Source: Endozoicomonas_A sp049275935 (GTDB taxonomy: Bacteria > Pseudomonadota > Gammaproteobacteria > Pseudomonadales > Endozoicomonadaceae). Taken from it: 64,000 bases of DNA. The translations under genes and the position numbers were made by a program. The notes below the pieces were generated by a model. It was not told the DNA's origin, ran no database searches, and saw only the letters and a program-made list of their open reading frames with translations. Numbering within the stretch: the first letter of the stretch is position 1; the number at the start of each line of letters is the position of its first letter. Positions 26,510-35,247 of the stretch are shown here, in pieces. The DNA is taken from assembly GCF_049275935.1 (NCBI RefSeq), contig NZ_CP184830.1, positions 3,472,001-3,536,000 on the forward strand, written 5' to 3'.

Positions 26510-28480
26510 TCAAGGGAGGCCGTTCAGATTCATATTAACAGATTTGCGTTTCCGATGTGTTTTTTTGTGGTCCGAGAAGGCTTGAGCATTTTTGCAGACC
26601 TTTCCGCATGGTTGCGTCTGGCCATCCTTATCAATCAGGGGCAGTTCACAGGTTTTTTGGCCTGAGTGGTAATTGCTTTTGTGAGACGACAGTGATGCTA
26701 AATTTTTGAAGACCTTTCCGCATGCCCGCTGCTGACCATCCTTATCAACCAGAGTCAGTTCACAGGCTTTTTGCCGTGAGTGGCAGTTGCTTTTGTGAGA
26801 TGAGAGGGCTTTGGCACTATTGCAGACTTTTCCACATGGTTGCGGCTGGCCATCCTGATCAATCAGGTTCAGTTCACAGGTTTTTTGCCCGGTGTGGGTG
26901 CCTCTTTTGTGAGACGACAGTAATGCTAAATTTTTGAAGACCCTCCCGCATGCCCGCTGCTGGCCATCCTCCCCGAGGACAGTCATGCCACAGGTTTTTT
27001 TCCCGCTGTGGTAACTGTTTTTGTGACTCCAGTGGGCTTCAGCATTCTTGCACACAGTTCCGCATGGTCGCGGCTGGCCATTATCTCCAATCACTGTAAA
27101 TTCGCAGATTTTTTTCTCGCTGTGAGCGCTGTTTTTGTGAAACGACAGTGATCGTGAAGTCTTGAAAACCTGACCGCATAGTCGCAGCTGGCCATCTTTC
27201 CTGAGCACGGTCAAATTACAGATTTTTTGCCCGGTATGGTATGCGCTTTTGTGAGATGACAGGGCTTGAGCATTCTTGCTGACTTTCCCGCATGGTCGCT
27301 GCTGGCCATCCTCCCCGACCACAGTCACACCACAGGTTTTTTGTCCGATATGATCGGTGTTTTTGTGATTGTACAGGGCTCTGTTATTCTGGCAGAGCAA
27401 TCCGCATGGCTGAGGTCGGCCATCCTCGCCGGTTACCGTATAGTCACAGGCTTTTTTTCCGCTATGGTACTTGCTTCTGTGAGATGACAGAGCTCTGGCA
27501 TTTTTGCAGACTTTCCCGCATTGTCGCTGCTGGCCATCCTCCCCTGATACTATTTCATTGCACTTTGTTTGCCCTGCAAGGTGAGTTGGATCAGCTGATC
27601 CTGCTCCCATTAGGTTAAGGAAAACCCCGTCTGAGGCGACCCCGTCTTCAAATTTATAAAGATAGTAGTGTGTATTTGCCGAATAGGGACATGAGTCTGG
27701 TTCTGGGTTTGTCTCTGTGTGGTCTGTCGAACTTTCTTCAAAAGCCAACGCACCGCTATTGTATGGATTGGAAGATTGTCGGAATTGACAAATGCCATGA
27801 CAGGGATAGATATAACAGTTTAAACCTAAAGTATGCGAGTGTTGTTCAGGGTCTTCGTTACCGTCGTTAGAGTCAGAATAAAGGAGGCTGTAGAAATAGC
27901 CTTTAATATGAGCGGGGGGCTGTTGGCCGGGTGATTCTGATGGTTGGCCTTGTTGCGGAGCATGTTCAGAGCCAGCCATCATAGCGGAAATTGCAAACGG
28001 GGGGGGCTGACTCGCTTCTTGTGGTTCAATCGGGTTATACAGGGATGAATAGGGATTCCAATCGCTTTTTAAAAGCCAACCCACAGCGATAACTGTTTCT
28101 TCAGGTATCCATGAATAAGGGCTTGAGCTTAAAGGGATGTCATTGGTGGTCAGAAACAGTCCATAAGCAACCAGCAGATTCGTAGCATAAAACCACTGCC
28201 ACGAAATTGACTGAATGAAGAACGTTTTCAACCTGTAGCTGTCAGGTCTGTGTCGTTTGTCATCAAGCTGTGAATAGGGTTCTGCATAGCCGTTTGTGTC
28301 GACAATGTCCGTTGTGTTGCCTGGCAATACCCTTCGGTCAAGCTTTATAAAAAAGTTCTGGTTTGGAAAATTTGCATTCTGTTCAAGCCCGACAATATAA
28401 CGTCTTGTCAAAGGTTTAGCCTGGCAGGTGACAGACAGCGACAGTATCAGCAGTGCTGCAAAGAGTGAGTATTTAATGAT
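26510..28480 (-). CDS. Secreted nine-finger C2H2-like protein
   Basis: About 656 residues if started at ATC (28480), the codon aligned with the family ATT; the next codon is ATT. The first canonical codon lies at 28411, after the signal peptide core (n-region IKYSLFAALLILSLSVTCQA), and would remove the signal. Both hydrophobic segments are present, with a GYFYSLLYSDS linker. The Cys motif is LNCYIYPCHGICQF; the CPHL motif has lost its Cys residues (CPYSANTHYYLY). Fingers 6 and 8 and fingers 7 and 9 are near-copies (alternating NLA/SSHK and ELNLIDQDGQPQ types), so a two-finger unit was duplicated. The tail is HRKRKSVNMNLNGLP. Confidence 0.85.
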   Translation of the reverse strand: MIKYSLFAALLILSLSVTCQAKPLTRRYIVGLEQNANFPNQNFFIKLDRRVLPGNTTDIVDTNGYAEPYSQLDDKRHRPDSYRLKTFFIQSISWQWFYATNLLVAYGLFLTTNDIPLSSSPYSWIPEETVIAVGWLLKSDWNPYSSLYNPIEPQEASQPPPFAISAMMAGSEHAPQQGQPSESPGQQPPAHIKGYFYSLLYSDSNDGNEDPEQHSHTLGLNCYIYPCHGICQFRQSSNPYNSGALAFEESSTDHTETNPEPDSCPYSANTHYYLYKFEDGVASDGVFLNLMGAGSADPTHLAGQTKCNEIVSGEDGQQRQCGKVCKNARALSSHRSKYHSGKKACDYTVTGEDGRPQPCGLLCQNNRALYNHKNTDHIGQKTCGVTVVGEDGQQRPCGKVSKNAQALSSHKSAYHTGQKICNLTVLRKDGQLRLCGQVFKTSRSLSFHKNSAHSEKKICEFTVIGDNGQPRPCGTVCKNAEAHWSHKNSYHSGKKTCGMTVLGEDGQQRACGRVFKNLALLSSHKRGTHTGQKTCELNLIDQDGQPQPCGKVCNSAKALSSHKSNCHSRQKACELTLVDKDGQQRACGKVFKNLASLSSHKSNYHSGQKTCELPLIDKDGQTQPCGKVCKNAQAFSDHKKTHRKRKSVNMNLNGLP

Positions 28481-28519
28481 TCTATTCTTGTATTCAAGTC
28501 TACAGAGAGCAAGGATAGA
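28481..28519 (-). promoter_or_regulatory. Leader inverted repeat of the 26510-28480 gene
   Basis: The arms TCTATCCTT and AAGAATAGA pair at 8 of 9 positions before an ATC start. Confidence 0.4.
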
Positions 28520-28576
28520 TCAAGCAAGCAAGTAAGTATGTTTTTGTGTTTTCCCAATGAAAGGGCCGGTTTCAGT

Positions 28577-30850
28577 TCAAAGTGTCAGGTAATCGTTCCG
28601 GTCCGCATCAAGAGACTTGCGTTTTCGATGTGTTCTTTTGTGCTTCGACAGGGCTTGAGTATTCTTGCAGCCCTTCTCGCATGGTCGCAACAGACCATTT
28701 TTGTCGAGCACGTTTAAGTCACAGGTTTCTTGTCTGGTGTGATATTTGCTTTTGTGAGCCGACAGAGACGCAATACTGCGGAAGATCCTACCGCACGGCC
28801 GCTGCTGGTTATCCTCCCCGACTGTGATGAATTCACAGGTTTGTTGCCCGGTGTGATGATTGCTTTTGTGATTCGACAGGGCTTTGGCATTCTTGCAGAC
28901 TGTCCCGCATGGCAGAGGCTGGCCATTCTTCCCAATCACAGTAGCTTCGCAAGTTTGCTGCTCGGTGTGGACGCTGCTTTTGTGAGACGACAGTGATGAT
29001 ACATTTTTGAAGACCTTCCCGCATCTTCGCAGCTGACCACCCTCTCCGAGCACAGTGATGCCACAGGTTTTTTTCCCGGTATGGTAATTGCCTTTGTGAT
29101 TCGACAGAGCTTTGGCATTATTGCAGACTACTCCGCATGGCCGCGACTGGCCATTATCTCCAATCACTGTAAATTCACAGGCTTTTTGTTCGGTGTGGGC
29201 GCTTCTTTTATGATTCGAGAGGGCCATAGCATGCTTGAAGAGCTTCCCGCATGGTTGCGGCTTACCATCCTTTCCGACCACATTTTCTTCACAGTTTTTT
29301 TGCCCGGAGTGCACTCTGCTTTTGTGATCCCATAGGGCTTTAGCATTCTTGCATATCATTCCGCAGGTTCGTGGCTGTCCATTCTCCCCGACTTCTGTCA
29401 CGGGACAGTTTTGTTGCCCGCTGTGATATCTGCTTTTGTGATCCAAGAGGGCTTTTGCACTCTTGAAGGTCATCCCGCACGGCTGCGGCTGGCCATCCTC
29501 ACAGAGTATGGTCAAGTCACAGCTTTGTTGTCTGGTGTGGTATTTGCCTTTGTGATACGACAGGGCTGGAATATTCTTGCAGACTGTCCCGCATGGCCGT
29601 GACTGGCCATCCTCCCCGACGACTCTTACGTCACAGGCTTTTTGCCCGGTATGATATTGGCTTTTGTGATTCGACAGGGAATGAGTATTCTTGCAGACCT
29701 TCCCGCATGGATGCAGCTGGCCATCCTCCCCAAGCACGTTTATATCACAGGCTTGTTGCCCGGTATGGGTGCCGCTTCTGTGAGATGACAGTGATCGTGC
29801 ATTCTTGAAGACCTTCCCGCAAGGCTGCAGCTGGCTATTCGCCCCGAGCACAGTCAAGTCACAGGTTTTTTGTCTCGTGTGAGCTATTCTTTTGTGATCT
29901 CGCGGGGCCTGAGCACTCTTGCAGTGAATCCCCCATGGTTGTGGCTGTTCATCCTCCCAGAGTACGACCATTTTACAGGTTTTTCGCTCATTGTGGGTGC
30001 TGCTTTTATGAACCGAGAGAGATTCAGCATTCCTGAAGATCTTCCCACATTGTCGCAGCTGGCCATCATCTGCGATCAGGATCACGTTACAGGTTGCTTG
30101 TCCGACCGGGGGAGTTGTATCGGCTGCCCATGCAACCATTGAGTCTAAGGCGACTCCGTCTGAGGCGACCCCGTCTACCCTATTGGAAGGGTCGGAAGAT
30201 TGTCGAAATCGACAAACACCTTTACAGGGATAGATAAAACAATTTAAACCCAAAGTATGCAGGTGTTCTTGAGGGTCTTCATTACCGCTGCCAGAGTCAG
30301 AATACAGAGGGCTGGTGTAATAGCTTGTAATATGAGTAGCGGCCTGTGGGGTATGCTGACCCGATGATTGTGATGGCTGATATTGAGGCTGGTTCTGTTC
30401 AGAACCGTTCATTATAGTGGTAATGGAAAACGGGTGATTTTTTAAAATCCAGCCGACAGTGATAACCGTTTCCAGAGGTAACCATGAATAAAGGGTTGGG
30501 CACAGAGAGATGTTTTTGGTAGTCAGGATCAGTTCATAAGCAACGAGCAGATTCGTAGCGTATAGGCAGTGCCAGAAAATCGACTCAATAAGGGTGGTTT
30601 TCATCCCGTAATTGGATGGTTTGTGTCGTTTTTTATCAGGTGGTGAATCAGGTTCCGTATGACCGTTTGTATCGGCAATGTCAGACGGGGTGCCTGACAA
30701 TGTTCGTCGGTCAAGCTGTATAAAAAAATTCTGGTTTGAAAAATCTGCATTCTGTTCAAGCTCGATAAGAAAGCATCTTGTCAAGGGTTTAGCCAGGCAG
30801 ACGACAGACAGCGACAGCAAAAAGAGTGCCACAAAAAGTGAGTGTTTAAT
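28577..30850 (-). CDS. Secreted thirteen-finger C2H2-like protein
   Basis: About 757 residues from the ATT at 30850; the codon aligned with the usual first ATT is TTT here, so the second ATT is the likely start. GTG at 30832 would remove the KHSLF region. The stretch YWNPDSxLFNPIEQQ is deleted in frame (GWILKNHPFSITT). The Cys motif is LNCFIYPCKGVCRF. Thirteen fingers; finger 2 has lost its second Cys (QPWGIHC) but keeps the Cys four residues on. Fingers 9 to 12 alternate NNAKALSNHK and Phe-type units. The C-terminus HRKRKSLDADRNDYLTL is a diverged form of the DDLTP tail. Confidence 0.86.
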   Translation of the reverse strand: MKHSLFVALFLLSLSVVCLAKPLTRCFLIELEQNADFSNQNFFIQLDRRTLSGTPSDIADTNGHTEPDSPPDKKRHKPSNYGMKTTLIESIFWHCLYATNLLVAYELILTTKNISLCPTLYSWLPLETVITVGWILKNHPFSITTIMNGSEQNQPQYQPSQSSGQHTPQAATHITSYYTSPLYSDSGSGNEDPQEHLHTLGLNCFIYPCKGVCRFRQSSDPSNRVDGVASDGVALDSMVAWAADTTPPVGQATCNVILIADDGQLRQCGKIFRNAESLSVHKSSTHNERKTCKMVVLWEDEQPQPWGIHCKSAQAPRDHKRIAHTRQKTCDLTVLGANSQLQPCGKVFKNARSLSSHRSGTHTGQQACDINVLGEDGQLHPCGKVCKNTHSLSNHKSQYHTGQKACDVRVVGEDGQSRPCGTVCKNIPALSYHKGKYHTRQQSCDLTILCEDGQPQPCGMTFKSAKALLDHKSRYHSGQQNCPVTEVGENGQPRTCGMICKNAKALWDHKSRVHSGQKNCEENVVGKDGKPQPCGKLFKHAMALSNHKRSAHTEQKACEFTVIGDNGQSRPCGVVCNNAKALSNHKGNYHTGKKTCGITVLGEGGQLRRCGKVFKNVSSLSSHKSSVHTEQQTCEATVIGKNGQPLPCGTVCKNAKALSNHKSNHHTGQQTCEFITVGEDNQQRPCGRIFRSIASLSAHKSKYHTRQETCDLNVLDKNGLLRPCEKGCKNTQALSKHKRTHRKRKSLDADRNDYLTL

Positions 30851-30853
30851 AAA

Positions 30854-30892
30854 TCTATCCTTGCTTTCTGGTTTACAGAGAGGAAGGATAGA
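30854..30892 (-). promoter_or_regulatory. Leader hairpin of the 28577-30850 gene
   Basis: A perfect 9-bp inverted repeat (TCTATCCTT/AAGGATAGA). One extra codon (TTT) separates it from the likely ATT start. Confidence 0.5.
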
Positions 30893-30944
30893 TCAAGAAA
30901 ATAAGTGTGTTTTTTTGTCTCTGACACCAGAGGTGGTTATCAGC

Positions 30945-32894
30945 TCAAGGAGTGGGGTCATTGTCCTGATTCGCATTAGCAGGTTTGCGTTTTCGATGCA
31001 TTCTTTTGTGATCCGTCAGGGCTTTGAGACTCTTGCAGATCTTCCCGCACGACCGCAGTTGGCCATCCATCCCGACCAAGGCCTCCTTACAGGTTTTTTT
31101 CCCGGAGTGGCATTGGGCTTTGTGATCAGACAGGGCTCTAGCATTCTTGCAGGCCTTCCCGCACTGGCATGGCTGTCCATCCACCCCGATCACGATTTCC
31201 ATACAGATTTTTTGCCCGCTGTGATACTTGTGTTTGTGATCCAGGAGGCTTTTTGCACTCTTGTAGCTCTTCCCGCACGGCCTCAGCTGGCCATCCTCAC
31301 AGAGCATGGGCAAGTCACAGCTTTGTTGTCCGGTGTGAGCTCTTCTTTTGTGATCCGACAGGGCCTGGGCATTCTTGCAGATCGTCCCGCATGGTTGTGG
31401 TTTCTCGTCCTCCCCGGGTACGGTCAAGTGACAGGTTTTTTGCCCGCTGTGGATGCTGCTTTTATGGGCCGACAGAGATTGAACATTCCTGAAGACCTTC
31501 CCACATGGTCGCAGCTGGCCGTCCTGCCCAGGCACGTTCACATCACAGCTACTACGTTGCCCCTTGTGGAAGTTGCTTTTGTGAGTCGACAGGACTCCGG
31601 CATTCTGGCAAATCATCCCGCATGGCCGTGGCTGGCCATACTCCCCGACGACTCTCAGGTTACAGATTTTTTGCCCGCTGTGGTATTTGTATTTGTGACT
31701 CGACAGGGCTTGAGCATTCTTGCAGACCTTCCCGCATGGATGCAGCAGGCCATACTCCCCAATCAGGTTGGCATCACAGGTTTTTTGCCTGGTGTGAGCG
31801 CACCTTTTGTGACTTGACAGGGCTCTGGAATTTTTGAAGACCAATCCGCATGGCCCAGGCTGGCAATCCTCACCGATTTTTGTTACATCACAGGTTTTTT
31901 TTCCACTGTGGACTTTGCTTTTATGTCCAGACAAGGCTTGACCGCTTTTGAAGACCTTACCACAGGGTCGTAGCTGGCCATCTTTTCCGAATAATGTTTC
32001 GACACAGGTTTTTTGCCCGGTATGGTATTTGCCTTTGTGAAGCGACAGCTTGTGTTTATTCTGAAATACCTTGCTGCATTGCCGCACCTGACCATCATCT
32101 CCGACCTGGATCACGCTGCAGGTTGCCTCTCCGGTAGGGGCCGTTGTATCGGCCCAATGAGGGTATGAGTCTGATACGGGGGGTGATCCAGTGTTGTCTG
32201 TTGAACTTTTTTCACAAACAGGCGTTCCGCTATTGGATGAATCTGAAGATTGTCGAAATCGACAGACACCGTTACAGGGATGGATAAAACAATTTAAATT
32301 CAAAGTATGCAGTTGTTGTTCAGGGTCTTCATTACCGCTGCCAGAGTCAGAATACAGGAGGCTGGTGAAATAGCCTGTAACATGAGTAGTAGCCTGCGGG
32401 GGAAGCTGACCCGATGATTGTGTTGGCTGGTATTGTGTTGGCTGATATTGCGTTTGGTCCTGTTCAGAGCCGGGCCTCAGAGAGGTGATGGCAAACGGGT
32501 GGTCAGGATTCGCCTCTTGTTGTTTACCGGGATTAAATAACTGTGAGTAGGTGTTGCGATAGTTTTTTAAAAGCCAGCTGACAGTGAGAACTGCTTCCAG
32601 AGGTAGCCATGAATAAGGGGTTGGGTATTGAAAGGTGGTTTTCATCCCGTAATTGTCAGGTATATGTCGTATTTTATCCGGAGGTAAATCGGGTTCCTTA
32701 TAGCCGTTTGTACCGGAAATGTCAGACGGGTTGCCTGACAATGTTCCTTGGTCAAGCTTTATAAAAAAGTTCTGGTTTGAAAAATCTGCATTCTGTTCAA
32801 GCTCGATAACAAAGCATCTTGTCAAGGGTTTAGCTTGGCAGATGACAGACAACGATAGTAACAGAAGTGCCGCAAAGAGTGAGTGTTTAATAAT
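30945..32894 (-). CDS. Secreted ten-finger C2H2-like protein
   Basis: About 649 residues from the ATT at 32894. The first hydrophobic segment is lost: the sequence goes from GMKTTFQYPT straight to PYSWLPLEAVLTVSWLLKNY. Repeated QYQPT units lie in the linker, followed by LNCFIHPCNGVCRF and a linker almost identical to that of the 24195 gene (EKSSTDNTGSPPVSDSYPH), and finger 1 also matches that gene (QVGDDGQVRQC). Ten fingers; the linker before finger 6 carries two extra residues (KGQRSSC). Fingers 4 and 5 have EYG in place of EDG. The tail is HRKRKPANANQDNDPTP. Confidence 0.87.
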   Translation of the reverse strand: MIKHSLFAALLLLSLSVICQAKPLTRCFVIELEQNADFSNQNFFIKLDQGTLSGNPSDISGTNGYKEPDLPPDKIRHIPDNYGMKTTFQYPTPYSWLPLEAVLTVSWLLKNYRNTYSQLFNPGKQQEANPDHPFAITSLRPGSEQDQTQYQPTQYQPTQSSGQLPPQATTHVTGYFTSLLYSDSGSGNEDPEQQLHTLNLNCFIHPCNGVCRFRQSSDSSNSGTPVCEKSSTDNTGSPPVSDSYPHWADTTAPTGEATCSVIQVGDDGQVRQCSKVFQNKHKLSLHKGKYHTGQKTCVETLFGKDGQLRPCGKVFKSGQALSGHKSKVHSGKKTCDVTKIGEDCQPGPCGLVFKNSRALSSHKRCAHTRQKTCDANLIGEYGLLHPCGKVCKNAQALSSHKYKYHSGQKICNLRVVGEYGQPRPCGMICQNAGVLSTHKSNFHKGQRSSCDVNVPGQDGQLRPCGKVFRNVQSLSAHKSSIHSGQKTCHLTVPGEDEKPQPCGTICKNAQALSDHKRRAHTGQQSCDLPMLCEDGQLRPCGKSYKSAKSLLDHKHKYHSGQKICMEIVIGVDGQPCQCGKACKNARALSDHKAQCHSGKKTCKEALVGMDGQLRSCGKICKSLKALTDHKRMHRKRKPANANQDNDPTP

Positions 32895-32933
32895 TCTATC
32901 CCTGTCTTCTGATTTACAGAGAGGAAGGATAGA
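32895..32933 (-). promoter_or_regulatory. Leader inverted repeat of the 30945-32894 gene
   Basis: Seven-bp arms (TCTATCC/GGATAGA) before ATT ATT. The sequence is the same as in the leaders at 35077, 37535, 41970 and 44148. Confidence 0.45.
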
Positions 32934-32982
32934 TCAAGAAAATAAGTGTGCTTTTGTGGCTTCCTCATGAAAGGGGGGCAGT

Positions 32983-35076
32983 TCAAGGAGTGAGGTCACC
33001 GTTCCGGTCCCAATCAACAGGCTTGCGTTTTCGATGTATTCTTTTGTGATTCGAAAGGGCCCTGGCATTCTGGCAGACCACTCCGCATGGCCGTGGCTGT
33101 CGATCCTCCCCGACTAGTGTCAGGTTACAGATTTTCTGTCCGGTGTGAACTGTGCTTTTGTGCACGTACAGGTCTTGAGTGCTTTTGCAGACCTTCCTGC
33201 ATGAACGCAGCTCGCCATCTTCTCCTACCATGGTCGTATAACAGATTTGTTGCCCGCTGTGGACTCTGCTTTTATGAGAGGACAATTTTTTGGCGTTATT
33301 GCAGACCACTCCACATGGCCGCAGCTGTCCATCCTCCCCGACGATTGTCACGTTACAAGTTTTTTGCCCGCTGTGGTATTGGTTTCTGTGAGTCGACAGG
33401 GCTTGAGTATTCTTGCAGAGCTTCCCGCATGGGTACAGCTGGCCATCTTCCCCAACCACGTTGGCATAACAGGTTTGTGGTCTGGTGTGAACGAGCCTTT
33501 TGTGATCCCGAAGGGCCTGAGCATTCTTGCAGAGCGTCCCGCATGGTTGTGGTTGCTCATCCTCCCCAAATACGGTCAAGTCACAGGTTTTTTGCCCGCT
33601 GTGGATACACCTTCTGTGAGATGACAGTGATTGTGGATTCTTGAAGACCTTCCCGCAAGGCTTTAGCTGACCATCCTCGCCGATCACCGCCGCATCACAG
33701 GTTTTATGCTCAGCATGAACGCTGTTTTTGTGATTGAGCAGGGCTCCGGAATTCTTGCAGAGCAATCCGCATGGCCTTGGCTGACCATCCTCCCCGAAGA
33801 CTCTTACGCGACAGGTTTTTTGCCCGCTGTGGTATCTGTATTTGTGACACGACAGGGCTTGTGCACTCTTGCAGACCTTCCCACATGGGTAAAGCTGGTC
33901 ATCCTCACCAACCAGGTTGGCATCGCAGGTTTTTAAGCTGCAGTGGACGCTCCTTTTATGACTCGACAGGGCTGCGGCATTCATGAAGACCATTCCGCAT
34001 GGCCTTGACTGACCATCCTCCCCGAACACAATCACGACACAGGTTTTTTGCCCGGAGTGGCAAGAGATTTTGTGATTCGACAGGGCTTGAGCGTTCTCGC
34101 AGACCTTCCCACAGAGGCGCGGCTGGCCATTCTTGATGACTAATGTTATGTCGCAGGTTTTTTGCCCGGTATGGTATTTGCTTTTGTGAGACCAAAGTAC
34201 TTTTTTATTCTTGAAGACCTTTCCACATTGTCGCAGCTGGCCATCATCTGCGATCAGGATCACGTTACAGGTTGCTTGTCCGACCGGGGGAGTTGTATTG
34301 GCTGCCCCTGCAGCCATTGGTTCTGAGGCGACCTCATTTACCTCATTGGATGGATCGGAAGATTGTCGAAATCGACAGACACCGTTACAGGGATGGACAA
34401 AACAATTTAAATTCAAAGTATGCAGGTCTTGTTCAGGGTCTTGATTACCGCTGCCAGAGTCGGGATGCAGAGGGCTAGTGTAATAGCCTGTAACACAGGT
34501 AGTGGCCTGTGGGGCATGCTGACCCGATGATTGTGTTGGCTGATATTGAGGTTGGTTCTGTTCAGAGCCGGGCATCAGAGTGGTGATTGCAAACGGGTGA
34601 TTTTGATTCGCCTCCTGGTGTTCAATTGGATTAAACAACGGTGAGAAGGGGTTCCAATAGTTTTTTAAAAGCCAGCCGACAGTGATAACCGCTTCCAGAG
34701 GTAGCCATGAATAAAGGGTTGGGCATTGAAAGGTGTCTTTGGTGGTCAGGATCAGCTCATAAGCAACCAGCAGATTGGTAATGTCTAGCCATTGCCGGGA
34801 AATAGACTCAATCAGGGTTGTTTTGATCCCGTATATGTCAGTTTTGTGGCGTTTGTTATGAGGCGGTGAACCGGATTTTGTATAGCCGTTTGTATTGTCA
34901 AAGTCAGAGGGGTTGTCTGACAATATTTGTCGGTCAGGCTTTATAAAAAAGTTCTGGTTTGAAAAATCTGCATTCTGTTCAAACTCGATAACAAAGCGTC
35001 TCGTTAACGGTTTAGCCTGGCAGACGACAGACAACGACAGTAACAGCAGTGCCGCAAAGAGTGAGTGTTTAATGAT
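32983..35076 (-). CDS. Secreted eleven-finger C2H2-like protein
   Basis: About 697 residues if started at ATC (35076) or at the following ATT. Signal peptide ends SVVCQA, both hydrophobic segments are present (first: SISRQWLDITNLLVAYELIL), then FNPIEHQ and LNCFVHPCNGVCRF. The first finger, CNVILIADDGQLRQC, is shared with the 28577 gene and, with small changes, with four genes to the right. Eleven fingers follow in the last 425 residues. Finger 10 is RSCRK. The C-terminus is HRKRKPVDWDRNGDLTP. The protein is a typical member of the 28-44 kb subgroup. Confidence 0.87.
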   Translation of the reverse strand: MIKHSLFAALLLLSLSVVCQAKPLTRRFVIEFEQNADFSNQNFFIKPDRQILSDNPSDFDNTNGYTKSGSPPHNKRHKTDIYGIKTTLIESISRQWLDITNLLVAYELILTTKDTFQCPTLYSWLPLEAVITVGWLLKNYWNPFSPLFNPIEHQEANQNHPFAITTLMPGSEQNQPQYQPTQSSGQHAPQATTCVTGYYTSPLHPDSGSGNQDPEQDLHTLNLNCFVHPCNGVCRFRQSSDPSNEVNEVASEPMAAGAANTTPPVGQATCNVILIADDGQLRQCGKVFKNKKVLWSHKSKYHTGQKTCDITLVIKNGQPRLCGKVCENAQALSNHKISCHSGQKTCVVIVFGEDGQSRPCGMVFMNAAALSSHKRSVHCSLKTCDANLVGEDDQLYPCGKVCKSAQALSCHKYRYHSGQKTCRVRVFGEDGQPRPCGLLCKNSGALLNHKNSVHAEHKTCDAAVIGEDGQLKPCGKVFKNPQSLSSHRRCIHSGQKTCDLTVFGEDEQPQPCGTLCKNAQALRDHKRLVHTRPQTCYANVVGEDGQLYPCGKLCKNTQALSTHRNQYHSGQKTCNVTIVGEDGQLRPCGVVCNNAKKLSSHKSRVHSGQQICYTTMVGEDGELRSCRKVCKSTQDLYVHKSTVHTGQKICNLTLVGEDRQPRPCGVVCQNARALSNHKRIHRKRKPVDWDRNGDLTP

Positions 35077-35247
35077 TCTATCCCTGTCTTCTGATTTACA
35101 GAGAGGAAGGATAGATCAAGAAATAACTGTATTTTTTGCTTTTCTCACTGAGAGGGCGGTTATCAGTTCAAGGAGCGAGGTCATTGTCCCGGTTCACATT
35201 AACAGGCTTGCGTTTACGGTGTTTTCTTTTGTGGTCCGACAGGGCTT
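34940..35247 (-). repeat. Near-identical gene-boundary segment (copy 1; copy 2 at 37399-37706)
   Basis: From the signal peptide of one gene through its leader, the spacer and the end of the next gene, about 250 bp differ from the segment 2459 bp to the right at only a few bases (two in the core 34992-35247). Identity across a non-coding spacer argues for very recent duplication or gene conversion. Confidence 0.85.
35077..35115 (-). promoter_or_regulatory. Leader inverted repeat of the 32983-35076 gene
   Basis: Seven-bp arms (TCTATCC/GGATAGA) before ATC ATT. Confidence 0.45.

Noticed and set aside
30678..31817. Long plus-strand open frames opposite the finger genes (for example 379 codons here, 263 codons at 53904, 255 codons at 22283)
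   Set aside because: They mirror the 114-bp finger unit (repeating FVIRQGLSILADLPAW-type strings), break at gene ends, have no consistent starts, and follow from the codon pattern of the minus-strand repeat.
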